From Actinacidiphila epipremni (lineage in GTDB: Bacteria > Actinomycetota > Actinomycetes > Streptomycetales > Streptomycetaceae), in assembly GCF_012034175.1 (NCBI RefSeq), contig NZ_JAATEJ010000008.1:62001-126000 (forward strand): a stretch of 64,000 nucleotides of DNA, read 5' to 3'. The notes beneath the pieces were generated by a model. The model had not been told where the DNA came from and ran no database searches. It worked only from the letters and a program-made list of their open reading frames with translations. The position numbers and the translations under genes were made by a program. Shown here piece by piece: positions 39,373 to 48,950 of this stretch (within the stretch, counting starts at the first letter, position 1; the number at the start of each line of letters is the position of its first letter).

Positions 39373-40291
39373 CCGCCGGCCGCTCCGGTACGGACGGCCC
39401 GCCGCGCCGCAGCACCTCGGCCAGCCGCGCCAGCCCGTCCGCCCCGTGGCCCTGCGCGACGGCCCGGTCGACGGTCCGCCGCGCCGCGGTGAGCATCCCG
39501 GTGTCGATGCCGTGGCCGGCGGCGGCGTTGACGACATGGCCGATCCCGGCCGCCGCCGAGGCGATCGTGGACCGGTCGCCGGGAAAGCGGCCGGCCGCGA
39601 GCTGCTCGCCGAACCGGGTGATCATCTCCGGCAGCAGCCCGCCGATGCCGGTCGCGAACGCCGCGAACCGCTGCGGCGCGATGCCCTCGGCCGACGCCAG
39701 GGCGAAGGCGTGCACGACGCCGTTCACCGCGGTGGCGAAGACGTCCAGCAGCGCCACCTCGTAGCCGGCCGCGGTGCCGGGGTCGTCCCCGACGTAGGCG
39801 GCGGTGCCGCCGAGTGCCGCCATGGTCTCCCGGACGGCCGCGAAGACCTCGCCGGAGCCGCTGTAGAGGACCGCGGCGGCCGGGGTGCCGATCGTCGGGG
39901 TGGGGGTGAGGACGGCGCCGTCCAGGTAGCCGGCGCCCCGCCCGGCGGCCCAGCGCGCCATCTCCCGGGCCTGCGCGGGCTCGCCGCTGGTGAGGTTGAC
40001 CAGGACGCGGCCCGTCCAGTCCGCGTCCGCCGGGACGACGGCGGCCCGTACGGCCTTGTCGTCCCGCAGGCACACGACGACGACGCGCCCGGCCCGTACC
40101 GCCTGCGCTACCGAGCCGGCCGCGGTCGCGCCGCGCGCCACGAGGCCGGCGGCCTTCCCGGGCGTGCGGTTCCACACCGTCACCGGGTGGCCGGCGGCGA
40201 GGAAGGCGGCGGACAGGGCGTGGCCCATCGGGCCGAGGCCCAGCAGGGCGACGGGGACGCGCGGGTCGGGGTGCTCGGAAGTGGTGGTCAT
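39359..40291 (-). CDS. NAD(P)-dependent oxidoreductase, imine reductase-like
   Basis: A 310-residue enzyme: Rossmann domain VALLGLGPMGHALSAAFLAAGHPVTVWNRTPGKA (NADP-type Arg after the second strand), VVVVCLRDD, then a C-terminal helical domain (GYEVALLDVFATAVNGVVHAFALASAEGI) that resembles imine reductases more than 3-hydroxyisobutyrate dehydrogenases. It would reduce a C=N or C=O group. Start at ATG 40291. Divergent from a MerR regulator with only 58 bp between, in a typical regulator/target arrangement. Confidence 0.88.
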   Translation of the reverse strand: MTTTSEHPDPRVPVALLGLGPMGHALSAAFLAAGHPVTVWNRTPGKAAGLVARGATAAGSVAQAVRAGRVVVVCLRDDKAVRAAVVPADADWTGRVLVNLTSGEPAQAREMARWAAGRGAGYLDGAVLTPTPTIGTPAAAVLYSGSGEVFAAVRETMAALGGTAAYVGDDPGTAAGYEVALLDVFATAVNGVVHAFALASAEGIAPQRFAAFATGIGGLLPEMITRFGEQLAAGRFPGDRSTIASAAAGIGHVVNAAAGHGIDTGMLTAARRTVDRAVAQGHGADGLARLAEVLRRGGPSVPERPAVSSG

Positions 40292-40313
40292 GCGGCGACG
40301 CTAAACCCTGACG

Positions 40314-40329
40314 TTGACGTGAAGGTCAA
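40314..40329. promoter_or_regulatory. MerR-type operator between divergent genes
   Basis: TTGAC-GTGAAG-GTCAA is an inverted repeat in the 58-bp gap between the imine-reductase-like and MerR genes. On the minus strand CTTGACC supplies a -35-like hexamer and a long spacer of about 19 bp leads to TTTAGC, the stretched spacing typical of MerR-activated promoters. Confidence 0.6.
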
Positions 40330-40349
40330 GTCGCTGCTGGACTGCCGCC

Positions 40350-40724
40350 ATGAGGATCGGTGAACTGGCCCGCCGTACCGGCGCGAGCGAGCGGGCCCTG
40401 CGCTACTACGAGGAGCAGGGGCTGCTGTCCCCGGCGCGGCTGCCCAACGGCTACCGCGACTACGACGAGCGCTGCGCCGTGACCGTCCGGCGGATCCGGA
40501 TCCTGCTGTCCGCGGGGCTCGGCACGGCGGCGGTCGCGGAGATCCTGCCCTGCGTCGCCGACGACACCGTGGTGCTGGCGGGCACCTGCCCGGAGCTGCG
40601 CGAGGGCCTGGCCGCGGAGCGGCGCCGTATCGACGCGGCCATCGGGGACCTCACCGCCGCCCGCGACATCCTCGACTCGCTCGTCGGGCGCCCGCTGTAC
40701 GGCCCGGCGGCGCCGGCGGCCTGA
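40350..40724 (+). CDS. MerR-family regulator
   Basis: A 124-residue regulator with the MerR start MRIGELARRTGASERALRYYEEQGLL and wing LPNGYRDYDERCAVTVRRIRILLSAGLGTAAVAEIL, then a dimerising coiled coil (ELREGLAAERRRIDAAIGDLTAARDIL). Two Cys (in LPCVADD and AGTCPEL) may bind an effector. It probably controls the divergent oxidoreductase through the operator at 40314-40329. Confidence 0.93.
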   Translation: MRIGELARRTGASERALRYYEEQGLLSPARLPNGYRDYDERCAVTVRRIRILLSAGLGTAAVAEILPCVADDTVVLAGTCPELREGLAAERRRIDAAIGDLTAARDILDSLVGRPLYGPAAPAA

Positions 40725-40979
40725 GCGGCCCGAGCGCCCTGAGCGCCCTGAGCGGACAAGTCATGTCGCCGGACGGACATTCCTCGGCGCCTCCGGGTGG
40801 CCGCGGGGACGGGACGCGCGGCGGGCGCCGGAGCCCGAAGTCCGCGAGGGGAAGCGGGACTTCGGCCGCCGCCCGGGACCGGTCCGCCCGGGCCCGGGCG
40901 CGGAAGGTGTGGCGCACCGGCGCTATCGGCTGTCCGGGTGGAGCGCCGGGGGCCCGCGGGCAACTTAGGGTGGCCGAAG

Positions 40980-40998
40980 TTAGGTGAGCCTAAGTTCG
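40980..40998 (+). promoter_or_regulatory. Iron box (DmdR/IdeR-type operator)
   Basis: TTAGGTGAGCCTAAGTTCG matches the actinobacterial DtxR/IdeR consensus TTAGGTTAGCCTAACCTAA at 14 of 19 positions, with intact TTAGG/CCTAA arms. It lies about 75 bp upstream of the siderophore-binding lipoprotein gene, predicting iron repression. The rest of the 348-bp gap from the MerR gene holds only short GAGCGCCCT repeats (about 40730-40752). Confidence 0.72.
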
Positions 40999-41072
40999 GC
41001 CGCCGGGGGTGTCTCCCACGGCTCGGAGTGCCGCTCCCCGCCCGTACCGCCCCCCGCACACCGGAGGACCCG

Positions 41073-42113
41073 ATGCCCCTGTCCCCGCTCCCCGCCCCGT
41101 CCCGCGCCGCGGGTCCGACCCGCCGCGGCCTGCTCGGCGCGGGCGCCGCCGGCGCCGCCCTGTGGGGCCTGGCCGCCTGCGGCTCCTCCTCCGGCTCCGA
41201 CTCCGCCGGCGGCAAGGACAAGGGCGCCGGCGGCAAGAGCACCGCCAAGAGCGCCGCCCAGGGGACCCGTACGGTCGACAGCGCCAAGGGCCCGATCACG
41301 ATACCGGCCGCCCCGAAGCGGGTCGTGGCCATCAACGACTTCCCCATGGCCGCGATGTTCGACCTCGGCCTCACCCCGGCGGGCGTCTTCGACGCCGGCG
41401 AGGAGTACGTGCCGCAGCGCGACCTCGCCAAGTGGCGGGCCATCCCCAAGGTCTCCGACGGCGTCGGCGGCGCCATCCAGGTCGAGAAGGTCGCGACGCT
41501 GCGGCCCGACCTCATCATCGGCATCGACGCGCAGGCCAACCTGCCCTACAGCCAGCTCAGCGCGCTCGCGCCGACCGTCCTGCTGCCCTTCACCAAGTCC
41601 GCCGCGCCCTGGCGGGACATGGCCGACCAGACCGCGGCCGTACTCGGCGTGCCGGCCGCGCTCGACAAGCTCAAGCAGCGCTACACCGAGCGCACCGCCG
41701 CGATCAAGCAGGCCCACGCCGCCGTCCTCGCCCGCACCCGCTGGGACCTCCTCCAGGGCGGCTTCGACGAGGGCAACTGGTGGCTGTACGGCCACGGTTC
41801 GCCGATCGGCGGCATCCTCGGCGACGCCGGTGCCGTCTTCGCCACCGCCAGCCAGCGGCTGGCCGTGCAGCAGTCGGTCTCCTACGAGCTGATCACGACC
41901 AAGCTCGCCGACGCGGACGCGATCTTCTACTACGTCACCAACGACGGCAAGCCCGCCAACCTCGGCCCCAAGCTCTTCGCGCAGCCGTCCTTCCAGCAGC
42001 TCGCGGCGGTCAAGGCCAAGCACACCTTCGGCAGCATCTACTTCCTGCCCGGCGGCTACGAGGACGCGCTGTCCGTGCTGGACGACTTCGAGAAGGCGCT
42101 CACCGCGCTGTGA
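41073..42113 (+). CDS. Siderophore-binding lipoprotein of an iron ABC transporter
   Basis: A 346-residue exported lipoprotein. The N-terminus has a twin-arginine-like TRRGLLGAGAAGAALWGLAAC with lipobox LAAC, then a Lys/Ser-rich linker. The FecB/BtuF-type fold shows ITIPAAPKRVVAINDF, LRPDLIIGIDAQ, LSALAPTVLLPF and a C-terminal KHTFGSIYFLPGG. It binds ferric siderophore outside the membrane; no permease or ATPase gene is adjacent. ATG 41073 follows GGAGGA. The iron box upstream and the converging AraC regulator (9 bp beyond its stop) fit iron uptake. Confidence 0.93.
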   Translation: MPLSPLPAPSRAAGPTRRGLLGAGAAGAALWGLAACGSSSGSDSAGGKDKGAGGKSTAKSAAQGTRTVDSAKGPITIPAAPKRVVAINDFPMAAMFDLGLTPAGVFDAGEEYVPQRDLAKWRAIPKVSDGVGGAIQVEKVATLRPDLIIGIDAQANLPYSQLSALAPTVLLPFTKSAAPWRDMADQTAAVLGVPAALDKLKQRYTERTAAIKQAHAAVLARTRWDLLQGGFDEGNWWLYGHGSPIGGILGDAGAVFATASQRLAVQQSVSYELITTKLADADAIFYYVTNDGKPANLGPKLFAQPSFQQLAAVKAKHTFGSIYFLPGGYEDALSVLDDFEKALTAL

Positions 42114-42122
42114 GGCCGGGCG

Positions 42123-42905
42123 CTACGGGCGGCGCTGCTGCGGCACCGCGAAATACGCGCCCGGGGTGCGGCCGGTCTCCTGCCGGAAGGCGGCGATGAA
42201 CGAGCTGGGGGTGGTGTACCCGACGTGGTGCGCCACCGCCGCGAGCGGCCGGTTGGCCGCCATGTGTTCCAGGCCCGCCCGCAGCCGGGCCCGGGTGCGC
42301 CAGCGGCCGAACGACATGCCCGTCTCCGCGGCGAACAGCCGGGCCAGCGTCCGGGCGCTGGCCCCCACCTCGCGCCCCCACGCCTCCAGCGGGCGCGGGT
42401 CGGCCGGCCGCGCCAGCAGCGCCTGCGCCACCCGCAGGGCCCGGACGTCCGCCGGCATCGGCAGCTCGATCGTCATCACGCCGACCGGCCGCAGCAGGTC
42501 GAACAGCACGGCCTCGGCACGGGACTTGGGATCCGGCGCGAGGTCGGGGTCGGCCAGGTGGATCACCAGCTCGCGCAGCAGCGGCCCGACCGCGACGACG
42601 GTCGGCTGCGCCCACCGCACCGGGCAGCGGTCGGGCGCCACGTACACGCTGCGCATCTGCGAGGGCCGGGTCGCCCCGGTCGCGTGCGGGACGCCGGCCG
42701 GGATCCACAGGGCGAGCGAGGGCGGCAGCACCCACGAGTGGTCCCCGACGTCCACGGTCAGCACGCCGGCCGGCGTCCACACCAGCTGGTGGACGTCGTG
42801 CTCGTGCTCGCCGAAGCGCTCGCCGCGGGCCATGTCGAAGCTGAGCACCCGCAGCGCCTCGGCGGGCGGCGGAGGGGCCGCGGCGGGCTGGCTGTTCGGC
42901 GACAT
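42123..42905 (-). CDS. AraC-family regulator with cupin sensor domain
   Basis: A 260-residue regulator: N-terminal cupin (ARGERFGEHEHDVHQLVWTP, with two His in HEHDVH) and a C-terminal pair of helix-turn-helix units (GASARTLARLFAAETGMSFGRWRTRARLRAGL, VGYTTPSSFIAAFRQETGRTPGAYF). This form is common in regulators of siderophore and efflux genes. ATG 42905 is the start. It converges on the siderophore-binding lipoprotein gene. Confidence 0.92.
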   Translation of the reverse strand: MSPNSQPAAAPPPPAEALRVLSFDMARGERFGEHEHDVHQLVWTPAGVLTVDVGDHSWVLPPSLALWIPAGVPHATGATRPSQMRSVYVAPDRCPVRWAQPTVVAVGPLLRELVIHLADPDLAPDPKSRAEAVLFDLLRPVGVMTIELPMPADVRALRVAQALLARPADPRPLEAWGREVGASARTLARLFAAETGMSFGRWRTRARLRAGLEHMAANRPLAAVAHHVGYTTPSSFIAAFRQETGRTPGAYFAVPQQRRP

Positions 42906-43189
42906 GGTCCTGGACGATAGCGCACCCCGGTCACGCGGCCGGTGGCCCGCCCGCACCGGCCTGCCGGTTCACCGACCGCGGCCCGGCGGTGCCGGCCGGC
43001 CGGCTGCCATGCGGCTCAGCCGGCCGCGATGCGGCGCCGCGCCGGCCGATACGCGGCCCGACCGCACCAGCGGGCCGGCGACCGCCCGGTTCACCCGGCC
43101 ACGGCGCGGCGGTGCCGGCCGGCCCGCGGCCCCGCGGTGGTGGCTCGCCCGGAGGCCGGCCGGGGGGCCTGGCCTGCGGTCGGGCGGCG

Positions 43190-45637
43190 CTATCCGCCCG
43201 GCGGCGGGGCGAGCCGGTCCAGCTCCTTGCGGACCCGGCCGGCCTCGGCGAGGCGGTGCTGCGCGGTGAGCAGGGCGTGGGACCGCTCCCACGCGGCGCG
43301 TGCCCGAGCGCCGTCACCTTGCGCGAGCCGGGCCTCGGCGATGTGGTCCAGGACGTCCGCTTCGAGGTAGGTGTGGCCCTGCGCGCGGCAGATGGCCAGC
43401 GCCCGGTCGAAGTAGGCCAGCGCCCGGCCGTGTTCGCCGAGGCGGTGGGCGATGACGCCCAGGCTGTCCAGGGTGCTGGACTCGCCGAGCCGGCGGTGGT
43501 CGGCGGGGTGCCGGCGCAGCAGCGCGAGGGCGGCCTCGCAGTCGGCGCAGGCCTCGGCGTACCGGCCGAGCCGGGTGCGCAGCCAGCCGACGCCGTTGAG
43601 GGCGCGGGCCTGCCGGTAGGTGTCGTCGAGGGTGCGGAAGACCTCCAGCGCCCGCAGCGCGTGCTCCAGCGCCCGCCGGTCGTCGCCGTGCCGCTCCCAC
43701 GCCCCGCCGAGGCTGTGGTGGATCTCGCCCCTGGCGGTGACGTCCCCGGTGCGCTCGGCCGACTCCAGCGCCAGGGCCAGGTGTTCCAGCGCCTCGCCGG
43801 TCCTGCCGAGCTGCGCGTACGCGTCCCCGAGCAGCTGCCGCGCCTGCGCCCGTACGGCCGGCTCGGGCAGCTCGTCCGCGCCGGCTGCCGCGAGCTCCCA
43901 CACCGCGACCTGGTCCTCCAGGTGGCCCCGGCTGCGGTGGTACGGGTCCAGTGCCCACGCCAGCCGCCACACCTGCGCGGCCCACCCGTTCGCGTGGGCG
44001 GCCTGCTGCGCGGCCAGCAGGTCGGCGTGCTCGGCCTCGAACCAGCCGGCCGCCGCGGCGGCGTCGGGTAACGGGAGCCGGACTTCCGCCGCTGCCGCTG
44101 CCGCTGCCGCCGCCCCCGTCGCCGCCTCGCCGTCCGCCGGCGCCAGGGGCGGGGCGCCGCGGTGCGGGGCCAGCAACCGGGCGCCCGCGCAGGCCGTTTC
44201 GGTGTAGAAGCCGACCACCCGGCGCAGTGCCGCCCGGCGTTCGGCAGCCGTGGTGTGCGCGCGGGCGTGCTCGGCCGCGTGCAGCCGCAGCAGGTCGTGC
44301 ATGCGGTAGCGCTCGGGCCCGCGGCGGTGCACCAGATGCGCGTGGTCCAGCTCGCGCAGCAGCACCCGGGTCCTGGCCGGCGGCAGGCCGAGCAGGCGCG
44401 CGGCGGCGGGCGGGGCGACATCGGGTCCCGGCGCGATCCCGAGCAGGCCCAGCGCACGGGCGGCGTCGGGGGAGAGGGCCCGGGTGGACCAGGACAGCAC
44501 CGCGCGCAGGTCGGCCCGCGGCTCCCCGGCGTCCAGCGCGTCCAACCGGTGGGCCCGGTCGGCCAGTTCGGCGGCCAGCGCGGCCAGCGACAGGTCGGGG
44601 TGGGTGGCGGCGCACGCGGCGACGATGCCGAGCGCCAGCGGCAGCCCCGCGCAGCACGCCAGCAGCACGGCCGCCGCCTCCGGCTCCAGGCTCAGCCGCC
44701 CGCAGCCGAGGTGGTGCGCGAGCAGGTCGCGCGCCTCGTCCTGCGGCAGCACGTCGAGGGCCACCGCCTGCGCCCCGTGCGCGGTGACCAGCCCGGTCAG
44801 CCGGCGGCGGCTGGTGGTGAGCACCGCGCAGGACGTACCGCCCGGCAGCAGCGGTACGACCTGCGCGGTGTCGAGCGCGTTGTCCAGGACCAGCAGCATC
44901 CGCCGGCCCGCGGTCAGGCCGCGGTAGAGCGCCCCTTGCGCCTCCTGCTCCGCGGGGATCGCGGCGGGGGAGACACCGAGCGCCTCCAGGAACGCGCGTA
45001 CCACGACCGCCGGGTCCACCGGGCGGCCGGCCGGGTCGAAGCCGCGCAGGTCGGCGTAGAGCTCGCCGTCCGGGAAGCGCTCGGGGTGAGCGTGCGCCCA
45101 GTGCAGCGCCAGCCACGTCTTGCCGACCCCGCCCATGCCGCCGACCGCGCACAGCCGCGGCCCGCCCTCGTCCCCGTCACCGTCCAGCGCGGCGTCCAGC
45201 AAAGCCAGTTCGGCCACCCGGCCGGTGAACATCCCCGGCGGCGCGGGCAGTTGGTGCGGCACCGGCCCGGCCCCGGCCTTGGGCGGAGTTGAACGCCCGC
45301 CCCTTGCCCGCCGGTTGGCCTCCTCCACCCGGTCCCGTGCGGTCGCCAGCGCCCGCTGCTCGGCGGGCGTCGCGCCCAGCAGCGCCAGCAGCGCGTCCAG
45401 CCGGTCGGTCGGGGGCAGGGTGCGGGCGGTGAAGTATTCGGCGATCGCCGTCTGGGACCAGCCGGTCCGCGCGGCCAGCTCGCGGTACGTCAGCGTGCTG
45501 TCGCGCCGGCCGCGGGCGTGCCGGCGCCGCAGGTCCCGCAGCAGCCGCGCCAGGTCCTCCACCGACCCGACCGCCGCCGCGGCGGGGGCCGGCGGGTCGG
45601 GCGGTTCCGGGGCGGGCCGCCTCGCACCAGGTCCCAC
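43190..45637 (-). CDS. AfsR-like NB-ARC/TPR regulator with N-terminal HTH
   Basis: An 815-residue regulator. An XRE-type helix-turn-helix (about residues 45-85, YRELAARTGWSQTAIAEYF) replaces the SARP domain of true AfsR. The NB-ARC ATPase follows, with Walker A GGMGGVGKTWLAL (166-178), Walker B RRMLLVLDNA and LTTSRRRLTGL, then TPR repeats to the end (RTGEALEHLALALESAERTG, GRYAEACADCEAALALL, GEHGRALAYFDRALAIC). GTG 45637 is the start, without a clear ribosome site. Codon 523 is TTA (44069-44071), implying bldA control. The 284 bp between it and the AraC gene hold only GC-rich low-complexity sequence. Confidence 0.92.
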   Translation of the reverse strand: MGPGARRPAPEPPDPPAPAAAAVGSVEDLARLLRDLRRRHARGRRDSTLTYRELAARTGWSQTAIAEYFTARTLPPTDRLDALLALLGATPAEQRALATARDRVEEANRRARGGRSTPPKAGAGPVPHQLPAPPGMFTGRVAELALLDAALDGDGDEGGPRLCAVGGMGGVGKTWLALHWAHAHPERFPDGELYADLRGFDPAGRPVDPAVVVRAFLEALGVSPAAIPAEQEAQGALYRGLTAGRRMLLVLDNALDTAQVVPLLPGGTSCAVLTTSRRRLTGLVTAHGAQAVALDVLPQDEARDLLAHHLGCGRLSLEPEAAAVLLACCAGLPLALGIVAACAATHPDLSLAALAAELADRAHRLDALDAGEPRADLRAVLSWSTRALSPDAARALGLLGIAPGPDVAPPAAARLLGLPPARTRVLLRELDHAHLVHRRGPERYRMHDLLRLHAAEHARAHTTAAERRAALRRVVGFYTETACAGARLLAPHRGAPPLAPADGEAATGAAAAAAAAAEVRLPLPDAAAAAGWFEAEHADLLAAQQAAHANGWAAQVWRLAWALDPYHRSRGHLEDQVAVWELAAAGADELPEPAVRAQARQLLGDAYAQLGRTGEALEHLALALESAERTGDVTARGEIHHSLGGAWERHGDDRRALEHALRALEVFRTLDDTYRQARALNGVGWLRTRLGRYAEACADCEAALALLRRHPADHRRLGESSTLDSLGVIAHRLGEHGRALAYFDRALAICRAQGHTYLEADVLDHIAEARLAQGDGARARAAWERSHALLTAQHRLAEAGRVRKELDRLAPPPGG

Positions 45638-45880
45638 AGTCGCACCGTTTCCCGTTGAGTTGCGAACCCGACCACCGGTGGCGCGGGCCGCAGCCTAACA
45701 GCCGCCGCCGCGCCACCGAGAGACGTACGCCGGTTTTCGGGGAATTCCGGCGGCGTACGGAACGGCCGCCGGACACCGCGTCCGTCCGTCACCATTTCCG
45801 GCCGGGCGGCTCGCCCTTTTCCCGCGCCGCAGTCCCCCCGGCCCGCGGCGCCATGACGTCGGAAAGGACAGTGGTATCCC

Positions 45881-46339
45881 ATGAGCTCCGGTATCCGCAC
45901 GACCGGAAGAAGCCTCCGCAGGAAGGTGGTCGCGCTGTTGTCGGCGACCGCCGCCGTCGTGCTCCTCGCGGCGGTCGCTCCGCAGTCCGCGTCGGCCGAC
46001 ACCCTGCGCACGTTCAACGTGGCCCTCAGCTGCTCCTACGGCCTGCCGTACGGCCTGAGCGTCGACAACGGCTCGGGCTGGTACTACCCGGACGGGTCGA
46101 GCTACGCCTCCGGCGGCGTCAAGTTCTTCACCGTCTCCATCCCGGCGAGCGCCACCTCCCTCGCGATCAACACCGGCTTCTGCGAGACCGACCCGCAGAC
46201 GCCCATGTGGGAGGGCTACCGCTACAGCATCACCCCGGGCACCTCGACCATCAGTGCGACCGGCTACTGCCTGGACGAGTACGTCTACCCCGGGCCGTTC
46301 GTCCGCTACTGCTCCCTCAGCGGCCTGACCTACAGCTGA
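45881..46339 (+). CDS. Small secreted protein of unknown function
   Basis: A 152-residue exported protein. The basic start MSSGIRTTGRSLRRK is followed by a hydrophobic signal ending QSASADT. The mature part (about 112 residues) has four Cys, in ALSCSYG, TGFCETD, TGYCLDE and RYCSLSG, enough for two disulfides, and is rich in Tyr, Ser and Gly. I do not recognise a family. The divergent gene is the AfsR-like regulator (243-bp gap). Confidence 0.75.
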   Translation: MSSGIRTTGRSLRRKVVALLSATAAVVLLAAVAPQSASADTLRTFNVALSCSYGLPYGLSVDNGSGWYYPDGSSYASGGVKFFTVSIPASATSLAINTGFCETDPQTPMWEGYRYSITPGTSTISATGYCLDEYVYPGPFVRYCSLSGLTYS

Positions 46340-46469
46340 CCCGTCCCCCGGCCGACCGGGCGTCACCGCACGGCACACCGGCGGCGGCGCCCGCAGGCGT
46401 CTTTCCGCGCGTACGCCGGCTTCACGTGTCCTTCCCCGGTTGTACGCCTGCCGCTGGTTACCTGGGGTG

Positions 46470-47618
<1,149 letters not shown>

Positions 47619-47688
47619 GCCGGATGCCCACGCGGCGGCACCCGCACACACAGCAGGCAGCAGACACGCGACGAACCGGGAGCGGCGT

Positions 47689-47919
47689 ATGGACGTGAAG
47701 TGGGGATCGCTGGGCGAGGTCGCCGTGGTGAGCTTCGGCGCCACCGTGGGCGTCGTGCTCTTCTTCGCCCTGGGAGTACGCGCCCTGGCCGGCCGGGACG
47801 CGGCCCGTACCGCGGGCCAGGACGGCACGGCGCTGACCGCCGCCGCGGGGGCGTGCTTCGCGGTGTGCGCGGGCGCCGTCCTCTACGGGCTGTACCTGAT
47901 CATCCCGCAGTTCCACTGA
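47689..47919 (+). CDS. Small two-helix membrane protein beside the Pit gene
   Basis: A 76-residue protein with two transmembrane segments (VAVVSFGATVGVVLFFALGV and AAGACFAVCAGAVLYGLYLII) joined by a charged loop. No named family is recognised. Position 70 bp behind the phosphate transporter suggests an accessory role, which is inference. Confidence 0.82.
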   Translation: MDVKWGSLGEVAVVSFGATVGVVLFFALGVRALAGRDAARTAGQDGTALTAAAGACFAVCAGAVLYGLYLIIPQFH

Positions 47920-48028
47920 CCGCCCGGGCGGATCGCCCGGGTGGCCGAGGGGCGGCGGCGGGCCGGCCGGGAAGGAGAACCGTGGCGGCCCGGCACGCAG
48001 GCCGCCGCGGACGGCGGGAGGCAGCGCC

Positions 48029-48823
48029 ATGCTCATCGACCTTTCCGGCAGGACCGCCCTGGTCACCGGCTCCACGCAGGGCATCGGCCGGGCGATCGCG
48101 GCCGGCCTCGGGCGCTCCGGCGCCCGGGTGGGGGTCAACGGCCGCAGGCCCGAGGCGGTGGAGCGGGCCGTCGCCGAGCTGCGCGAGGAGACCGGGCGCG
48201 ACGGCTTCTTCGCCGCGCCGGGCGACCTGGCCGCCGACGAGGGCGTGGCCCTGCTGACCGGCGCGCTCCCGGACCTCGACATCCTGGTCAACAACCTCGG
48301 CGTCTTCGGCGCCGCCCCCGCGCTGGAGATCCCCGACGACGAGTGGCGGCGCTACTTCGAGGTGAACGTGCTGGCGGCGGTGCGGATGATCCGTACGTAC
48401 CTGCCGGGCATGAAGGAGCGCGGCTGGGGGCGGGTGATGAACGTCGCCAGCGACTCCGCCGTGGTCATCCCCGCCGAGATGATCCACTACGGCATGACGA
48501 AGACCGCGCTGCTCGCCGTCACCCGCGGCTTCGCCAAGGAGGCGGCCGGCTCCGGGGTGACCGTCAACTCGCTGATCGCCGGGCCCACCCACACCGGCGG
48601 CGTCGAGGACTTCGTGTACTCGCTCGTCGACCCCGGCCTGCCGTGGGAGGAGGCGCAGCGCGTCTTCATGGCCGAGCACCGCCCGCAGTCGCTGCTGCGC
48701 CGGCTCATCGAGCCCGAGGAGATCGCCCATATGGCCGTCTACCTCGGCTCGGACTTCGCCACGGCGACGACCGGCGCGGCGGTCCGGGTGGACGGCGGCT
48801 ACGTCGACGCGATCCTCCCCTGA
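48029..48823 (+). CDS. Short-chain dehydrogenase/reductase
   Basis: A 264-residue classical SDR: TGSTQGIGRA (TGxxxGIG cofactor loop, about residues 14-23), NGRRPEAVERA (Arg suggesting NADP), NNLGVFG, catalytic Ser in NVASDSAV, and Tyr-x3-Lys in IHYGMTKTALL. The end DFATATTGAAVRVDGGYV is the usual SDR C-terminus. ATG 48029 follows GGGAGG. Substrate unknown. Confidence 0.95.
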   Translation: MLIDLSGRTALVTGSTQGIGRAIAAGLGRSGARVGVNGRRPEAVERAVAELREETGRDGFFAAPGDLAADEGVALLTGALPDLDILVNNLGVFGAAPALEIPDDEWRRYFEVNVLAAVRMIRTYLPGMKERGWGRVMNVASDSAVVIPAEMIHYGMTKTALLAVTRGFAKEAAGSGVTVNSLIAGPTHTGGVEDFVYSLVDPGLPWEEAQRVFMAEHRPQSLLRRLIEPEEIAHMAVYLGSDFATATTGAAVRVDGGYVDAILP

Positions 48824-48950
48824 GCCACGGGGGATTGACCCCGGGATTGGTCCAGTCCTATGGTCACGGGCGAGTCACATCGATGTCCCCTGTTCGCAAG
48901 GATGAACGACGGCTCGTCCCCCCCACTCACCGTTCGTGAGAGGCATCGCC

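Noticed and set aside
43190..45637. True AfsR/SARP regulator
   Set aside because: The N-terminus is an XRE-type helix-turn-helix and there is no OmpR-like SARP/BTAD domain before the NB-ARC module.
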